Assembly: GCA_020723165.1 (NCBI GenBank)
Contig: DYJK01000002.1
Span: 31,650-77,197, forward strand
Length of the DNA stretch: 45,548 bases
Reading direction: 5' to 3'
From: Melioribacter roseus
GTDB lineage: Bacteria > Bacteroidota > Ignavibacteria > Ignavibacteriales > Melioribacteraceae
The notes below the pieces were generated by a model, which worked only from the letters and a program-made list of their open reading frames with translations, searched no databases and was not told where the DNA came from. The translations under genes and the position numbers were made by a program. Numbering within the stretch: position 1 is the first letter of the stretch; every line of letters begins with the position of its first letter. Shown one piece after another: positions 44,668-45,548 of the stretch.

Positions 44668-45411
44668 TTAGTAAGCAAAAAATCCGAAGTAGATCCCGGT
44701 TTGAATAAAGAAATTATTTGCATCTAGATCATCAGGTACACCGCTAGTAGAATTATCATTATTAGCGGACCAATCATTACCAAAGGTTAAGGTGTAACCG
44801 CCTCCAACTCTTAAAGCAACAAATCTGTTGATCGGTATATCAACATTTAAAGTTGGAGTAAATAAATAAAATGTATTCTTGATTTCATCACTAACATTAT
44901 TTGTCATTACTATACCGCCCGAAGTTACTTTATCCCAGATATCTCTCCATGATTGAGAACCGCTGTTCTGATATACTTCAACACTTTGTGAACCGGCACC
45001 TATTATAGCTCCAACGGATACACCAACATATTTAACAAACGGTAATGTATATTCAACCGTTAAACCGCCAAAGCCAAAATTATATTTTACTTCCCTATTC
45101 AAACTTCCAACTTTACCGGACGTACTTGATGTTCCACTCAATCCAATACCGCCAATCCTGAGATTATCAACAAACATAATGTAAGCATAGCCACCGCCCC
45201 CCCATAAAACCATACCTGAATTAGATAATTCTTCTAATCCGGCTTTTTTGATTTCTGTGTTAACGGGATCCAAATTAGGGATAATCCATGTTGGTGTTAT
45301 TCCGCCGGCAATTCCAAAACGGGCTACCCACCCAACATCTTCTCCTTCTTCTTGTGCTTGTATAAAATTAAATGAAATAAAAAGTAGAATTAACGATATA
45401 ATCTTTTTCAT
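44668..45411 (-). CDS. Outer-membrane beta-barrel protein, function unknown
   Basis: A 247-residue exported protein. A signal peptide (MKKIISLILLFISFNFIQAQ) is followed by alternating polar/aromatic strands (YAYIMFVDNLRIGGIGLSG, YNFGFGGLTVEYTLPFVKY, VALRVGGGYTLTFG) and a C-terminal strand ending in an aromatic residue (FFIQTGIYFGFFAY), all typical of an outer-membrane barrel of 8-10 strands. I do not recognise a specific family. It is the first gene of the minus-strand polysaccharide run visible at the right end and may be co-transcribed with rmlB 19 bp downstream, but a role in export is not shown. Confidence 0.75.
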   Translation of the reverse strand: MKKIISLILLFISFNFIQAQEEGEDVGWVARFGIAGGITPTWIIPNLDPVNTEIKKAGLEELSNSGMVLWGGGGYAYIMFVDNLRIGGIGLSGTSSTSGKVGSLNREVKYNFGFGGLTVEYTLPFVKYVGVSVGAIIGAGSQSVEVYQNSGSQSWRDIWDKVTSGGIVMTNNVSDEIKNTFYLFTPTLNVDIPINRFVALRVGGGYTLTFGNDWSANNDNSTSGVPDDLDANNFFIQTGIYFGFFAY

Positions 45412-45509
45412 CGGTTAGGAATATTTTTTTGGTGGGATAAATTAGCAATTCCATACCTAAAAGAAAAATTTAACACGGGTAAAAAATTAGGGCTGTAGTA
45501 ACTCTTTAA

Positions 45510-45546
45510 AAATGTCAGTAATTAAAACTCCATAGAAATGTCAGTG
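45510..45546. repeat. Direct repeat AAATGTCAGT near the right edge
   Basis: Two copies, AAATGTCAGTA (45510-45520) and AAATGTCAGTG (45536-45546), lie 26 bp apart just before the window ends. Spaced short repeats of this kind occur at the ends of IS21-family elements, but no transposase is visible, so a mobile element is only a possibility. Confidence 0.3.
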
Positions 45547-45548
45547 AT

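Noticed and set aside
1-45548. CRISPR array, tRNA or rRNA genes
   Set aside because: No regularly spaced direct repeats, no cloverleaf-like sequences and no rRNA signatures were seen in the spacers.

Overview
The window is AT-rich, densely coded and runs almost entirely on the minus strand. It looks like a chromosomal segment of a member of the Bacteroidota/Chlorobiota group, most likely of the class Ignavibacteria. The evidence is a SusC-like TonB receptor with an N-terminal carboxypeptidase-regulatory domain, a secreted partner of a type I associate with Ignavibacteria, a stand-alone seven-bladed Reg_prop beta-propeller, one promoter-like site matching the Bacteroidota consensus TTTG-N19-TAnnTTTG, and many genes without a Shine-Dalgarno. 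The taxonomic call is an inference; there is no rRNA gene here to settle it. No tRNA, rRNA, CRISPR array or complete mobile element was seen.

Layout, left to right. (1) 1-4.7 kb: a TonB-dependent receptor and a downstream secreted protein cut by the window edge. They follow a long leader region with two identical-looking promoters and a 21-codon leader ORF. (2) 4.7-8.1 kb: an operon encoding an FabI/FabL-like SDR, an acyl-CoA dehydrogenase, thioredoxin and the secreted beta-propeller. (3) 8.2-12.7 kb: an NlpE-like lipoprotein, DNA polymerase III alpha (dnaE) and dUTPase (dut), with a repeat-rich spacer between dnaE and dut. (4) 12.7-25.8 kb: a long minus-strand run mixing envelope-polysaccharide genes (flippases, glycosyltransferases, a phosphoglycosyl transferase) with lipid/metabolic genes (accA, a thioesterase, lhgO). 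(5) 25.9-33.2 kb: short blocks on alternating strands with an O-antigen ligase/polymerase-like protein, a second phosphoglycosyl transferase, GT9, GT2, a MurJ/MviN-family flippase and a WbaZ-like GT4. (6) 33.4-40.7 kb: a cassette with few CCGG sites (sugar epimerase, GT4, GT9, GT2, Wzy, Wzx) that looks horizontally acquired. (7) 40.7-45.4 kb: the export and precursor end of the same locus (Wzz-like co-polymerase, SLBB-domain exporter, dTDP-glucose 4,6-dehydratase) and an outer-membrane beta-barrel protein.

Together, regions 4-7 encode a Wzx/Wzy-type surface polysaccharide system. Phosphoglycosyl transferases load the first sugar on undecaprenyl phosphate, eleven glycosyltransferases extend it, flippases move it across the membrane, two polymerase/ligase candidates join units, and the Wzz-like and SLBB proteins control length and export. 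The redundancy (two intact initiating transferases, four flippases, two polymerase/ligase candidates) suggests at least two assembly lines.

Most unusual points: a GT2 fused to a phosphoglycosyl-transferase-like half that has lost its catalytic core (15700-17691); the Phe-rich leader ORF with a perfect Shine-Dalgarno ahead of the TonB receptor (4289-4354); a flippase whose only full-length start is an ATC codon (25773); lhgO inside a polysaccharide operon; an SLBB-only exporter without a Poly_export domain; and the compositional break around the O-antigen cassette.
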